Part shown: in pieces, positions 61,118 through 64,000 of the stretch
Numbering within the stretch: position 1 is the stretch's first letter
Layout of the letters: every line of letters starts with the position of its first letter
Assembly: GCA_937892945.1 (NCBI GenBank)
Contig: CALBIL010000038.1
Span: 1 to 64,000, forward strand
Source: an uncultured euryarchaeote
GTDB taxonomy: Archaea; Thermoplasmatota; Poseidoniia; Poseidoniales; Poseidoniaceae
Reading direction: 5' to 3'
DNA length: 64,000 nucleotides
The notes under the pieces: generated by a model
Seen by the model: the letters and a program-made list of their open reading frames with translations, nothing else
Database searches by the model: none
What the model was told of the DNA's origin: nothing
Position numbers and translations under genes: made by a program

Positions 61118-61303
61118 ATGGCAAACACGAATACTTTGATAATTGGCAGTGTTCTGTTGATTGGTGGCATTCTTACAATCCCAATTCTAATTGGTCTTTT
61201 TTGCGCTCCGGTAGGGTGCTTAGTGATGTTGATCGGTCTTGTATCGTCAAACCCAATTCCTCAACAACATGTTACCTATGTTCAACACCCACCTCGGTAT
61301 TAG
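61118..61303 (+). CDS. Small two-helix membrane protein
   Basis: 61 residues from ATG 61118, preceded by AGGGTGAATT. Nearly all of the first 43 residues are hydrophobic and form two helices (TLIIGSVLLIGGILTIPIL and LFCAPVGCLVMLIGLV) with a cysteine in between, then a short Pro/His-rich tail (IPQQHVTYVQHPPRY). No family recognised. It stands between two promoter-sized gaps and seems an independent gene. Confidence 0.6.
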   Translation: MANTNTLIIGSVLLIGGILTIPILIGLFCAPVGCLVMLIGLVSSNPIPQQHVTYVQHPPRY

Positions 61304-61451
61304 TTATTGAAAGATCAATTCAAAAAACTATCTGAATGTATTTATTGTTTGAATGGGCTTTACATGGGACCCTTGTGATCGCATATTCCTCAGCGGTAGC
61401 GTCTGTCACAAGAATTGAAAGTTTTCTAAGTAATGACAACAAGGCCCTCAT

Positions 61452-64000
61452 ATGCAAGAGAGGTCAGGTTTCAAAATCGGCCTGGCTGTTCTTCTCGCAG
61501 TCTTGGTTGCATCCAGCTCCTATGTCATCAGCGTAAAACTGATTACATCGGAAGAAAAAGAAGAACAAAGCCTCGAATGTACCGGTGTACAAATTCAAAC
61601 CGATCAGGGATGTATTGACCCTATACCAGAACCTCCTAAACCAGAAGATTGCACATTCACAGAAATGTGGCGAGACGGGAATTGCGATGAAATGATTGCT
61701 CCAAGTAACCTCACGTATGGGATTGAAAGTATTCAATGGCGAATTGGTGAGAACCATACTTTAACCCCTTCATTTGACGGTGATGGACCTGACACATGGT
61801 CGGTTTTTCCGGAATTTCCTTCCTTTATGATACTCGATGAAGAAAGCGGTGAAATAACCGCATCGCCTCTGCAAGAACATGAAGCGTCCACTCACACCGT
61901 TATTGCAGCAAACAACGCTGGAATGACCATGACCAACCTTACACTCTCAGTCATAAATATTGCTCCATTGTTCCATTATCCAAACCCACAATGGACGTTT
62001 GTTTTAATGGAATATGAAATTGTACCTGTTCCTGTGATCGGAGGTATGAGCATTGATTCTTGGTCTGTTTCACCTGAACTCCCTGCTGGAATATTCATTG
62101 ATTTTAACGGGCGCATCGGCGGACAAGCGAGCGTGTTAGGGACAACAGTGCACCAGGTGACTGCAACGAATTCCGGAGGATCCATGCAAATGGCGATTGA
62201 ACTTACGGTGGTCGATGAAGCTCCTTCTCTCTGGTACGGTGCACTCGGAGATGCAGGAATTGTACTAACCAAAGAGAGAACAATGGAGACTTTGGTTGCC
62301 ACAAGTGCTGATGGAGCGATTGTCAATTGCAACAGTCAACCCCTCTTGCCCAGTGGGCTAACGCTTGATTCGGATTGTAGCATTCATGGCAGTCCAGAAG
62401 AACTCCTTACAATGACAACATATCTCATCATGGCTGAAAACAGTGGAGGGGCTGCACAACGAAATCTCACCCTTACCATCAACGATCAACCGTTGGCCAA
62501 TATCTCGTATGGTGTTGGAATCTATGTGTTTGCCAAGCAAGTCGATGCTGTTGATCTCGAACCGTCATATGATGGTGGATTTCCCTTAACATGGACGATT
62601 CAACCGGCACTCCCCTTTGGTATCGAAATGAACACAAGTTCAGGAGCGATTACCGGTATTGCGGAACTTGCCCATTCGATGACCATCTACACAATTACAG
62701 CAACAAACTCGGGTGGAACTGCAAATTCACAACTCATGTTGGCCTTTGTTGACACCACGCCGAGTGGAATCAGTTATACTGAATCTGAACTGGTTGTAGA
62801 ATCAAACCAGAGTTCAGTCAATATCTACATCACCAATAGTGGTGATACCGTCGATACATGGGAAAGTCAACCTCCACTCCCATCTGGCCTTAGCTTAGCC
62901 AGTGATGGAACCATTTATGGCAATCCAAACACACGGGTTCCACGCACAACATTCACTATTTATGCGAATAATTCTGGTGGTTCATTCGAAGTCGAACTGA
63001 ACATGACCATTCACGACTTAGACACCGATTGGGAAATGATTACCAAAGAAGTAACTACCGTAGATTACGGTGGCTCTTGGCCTTCTCTGATTCTACCGTT
63101 TGGAGAATGGTCGTTTCCAATTCTCTCCGATTGGGACCAACGACCCATTGCCTCAGCAGCCCATGTAGGGCAAGGCAGAATCGTTGGCTATGGGCACGAA
63201 TCGTTCGTAGCTCAATCAAATGGAGAAGAAATGCGATTGTCACTCAATGCCATGAAATGGGCGTGTGGTGATGGACGAGTCATCGGATTATGGAATGACT
63301 TCAATCACTTTGAAAATGAATTGATCAATGCAGGTTTTACCGTACTCACTTCAGTAGGGCCAGACCAATTAGCAGGCTTGGATTGCTATGTAGGAGAGTT
63401 TTGGAACGGCTGGTCAGATGCTCAGAACAGAGGTATTGAGGACTTTTTGACATCGGGGCATGGATTGGTATTAGGAGGGCATTCGTGGTACTGGTCGTAT
63501 TCGAATACAGATGTTGCCCATAATTACCCTGGGAATAAAATTGCACCAACAACCGGACTGTTTGTCTCTTCAAATTCAGGCTCGGTTCAAGTGACCATTG
63601 GTAACACCCCACCTGAACGAATGCTCAGAACACTACCTGCAGTAACTGCTTTGGAAAACCATTTTACAGCAGGACCTCTGATTCCAACTTCAGATGCAAC
63701 AACCGTCGAAAAAACGATTGCTCGAAGCACGGCTATGCTCACTTTGGACTTTCTCGACTTTTGGAGTCCGCTGCGAAGCATGGTGAACATGACGGGATGG
63801 ACTGAAATTGCCACGGATAACAAATATGACTTGGATGCAGACCCAATTGCAGATGTTCTACTCGCTATCGAAGAAGGCCTCTATTTGAGACTTCCAGCAA
63901 ACCAATTAACCGCCCATCCAAGTGCTGTTGATTTTCCTGGAGCCATTCCCATGAATGCGCCAAGAGTTACCGAAACCGTATCGGTGAATGGGAACTACAT
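61452..64000 (+). CDS. Large secreted protein with He_PIG-like repeats leading to a TCAF/M60-type region (3' end missing)
   Basis: 849 complete codons from ATG 61452, open to the window end. A membrane or signal helix (FKIGLAVLLAVLVASSSYV) leads a Cys-containing region, then about four putative-Ig repeats of the He_PIG type, each ending like LPSGLSLASDGTIYGNPNT and ATNSGG. From about 515 a different domain follows: RPIASAAHVGQGRIVGYGHE and GDGRVIGLWNDFNHFENEL, then GLVLGGHSWYWSYSN, which resembles the amidotransferase-like domain next to M60 enhancin-type peptidases in TCAF-like proteins. The last residues (FPGAIPMNAPRVTETVSVNG) look like the start of an M60 domain; its HExxH would lie outside the window. 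Confidence 0.7.
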   Translation, partial: MQERSGFKIGLAVLLAVLVASSSYVISVKLITSEEKEEQSLECTGVQIQTDQGCIDPIPEPPKPEDCTFTEMWRDGNCDEMIAPSNLTYGIESIQWRIGENHTLTPSFDGDGPDTWSVFPEFPSFMILDEESGEITASPLQEHEASTHTVIAANNAGMTMTNLTLSVINIAPLFHYPNPQWTFVLMEYEIVPVPVIGGMSIDSWSVSPELPAGIFIDFNGRIGGQASVLGTTVHQVTATNSGGSMQMAIELTVVDEAPSLWYGALGDAGIVLTKERTMETLVATSADGAIVNCNSQPLLPSGLTLDSDCSIHGSPEELLTMTTYLIMAENSGGAAQRNLTLTINDQPLANISYGVGIYVFAKQVDAVDLEPSYDGGFPLTWTIQPALPFGIEMNTSSGAITGIAELAHSMTIYTITATNSGGTANSQLMLAFVDTTPSGISYTESELVVESNQSSVNIYITNSGDTVDTWESQPPLPSGLSLASDGTIYGNPNTRVPRTTFTIYANNSGGSFEVELNMTIHDLDTDWEMITKEVTTVDYGGSWPSLILPFGEWSFPILSDWDQRPIASAAHVGQGRIVGYGHESFVAQSNGEEMRLSLNAMKWACGDGRVIGLWNDFNHFENELINAGFTVLTSVGPDQLAGLDCYVGEFWNGWSDAQNRGIEDFLTSGHGLVLGGHSWYWSYSNTDVAHNYPGNKIAPTTGLFVSSNSGSVQVTIGNTPPERMLRTLPAVTALENHFTAGPLIPTSDATTVEKTIARSTAMLTLDFLDFWSPLRSMVNMTGWTEIATDNKYDLDADPIADVLLAIEEGLYLRLPANQLTAHPSAVDFPGAIPMNAPRVTETVSVNGNY

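Noticed and set aside
1-64000. CRISPR arrays, insertion sequences, prophage or integron features
   Set aside because: No regularly spaced repeats, transposase, integrase or att-like duplications were seen.

Overview
The window reads as a compact archaeal chromosome, most likely a planktonic Marine Group II euryarchaeon (Candidatus Poseidoniales). The information-processing genes are archaeal: Cbf5, archaeal cytidylate kinase, EMC3/DUF106 insertase, RNA polymerase subunit L, aEF-1beta, aCPSF1/FttA next to a proteasome beta subunit, archaeal TrpRS, and a type A RNase P RNA. They are interleaved with bacterial-looking metabolic genes: ThyA-FolA, GTP cyclohydrolase II, PlsC, nickel superoxide dismutase and an old-yellow-enzyme homologue. 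Three very large secreted, membrane-anchored proteins, an archaeosortase and three MMPL/RND-type exporters suggest a cell that invests heavily in its surface. Genes are packed tightly; several convergent pairs share or abut stop codons. This lineage assignment is inferred from gene content only.

Layout. 1-3.3 kb: end of an acidic repeat/zinc-ribbon protein, an unknown gene, then insertase-cmk-cbf5. 3.6-8.3 kb: large surface protein, tRNA-His, ribA-tusA, archaeosortase. 8.3-11.5 kb: DEAD-box helicase, a small protein, HEAT-repeat protein. 11.6-19.4 kb: 1521-residue Kelch surface protein, DUF2240-like gene, RND exporter. 19.6-23.1 kb: rpoL-truD facing a run of rlmE, OB-fold protein, zinc-ribbon microprotein and aEF-1beta, which ends in a hairpin plus T10. 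23.2-27.4 kb: extracytoplasmic thiol-disulfide genes (thioredoxin-like, VKOR, a His-rich partner) with a sugar epimerase. 27.5-38.2 kb: glycosyltransferase, RND exporter, RNase P RNA, 1687-residue surface protein, rpiA, tRNA-Lys. 38.2-42.5 kb: NiSOD and its maturation protease, carbamate kinase, AsnRS, saccharopine-dehydrogenase-like protein. 42.4-47.2 kb: zinc-ribbon microprotein, HAD phosphatase, two glycosyltransferase-like proteins, parvulin, tRNA-Pro, and a pyruvoyl arginine decarboxylase relative without its catalytic serine. 47.2-52.7 kb: aCPSF1, psmB, SepF-like, ZPR1, TrpRS. 52.7-64 kb: surface protein, PlsC, thyA-folA, MazG, OYE, RND exporter, a small membrane protein, and the start of a large surface protein that seems to lead into an M60-type peptidase.

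How the genes fit together. The surface proteins, thioredoxin-like proteins, VKOR, archaeosortase, glycosyltransferases and RND pumps form a plausible envelope-building set: secretion, oxidative folding, glycosylation, possible C-terminal processing and export. NiSOD fits an oxic surface-ocean life. The gap at 3322-3555 holds nothing I recognise; the 31803-32164 gap is filled by RNase P RNA. I saw no CRISPR array, insertion sequence, rRNA or integrase.
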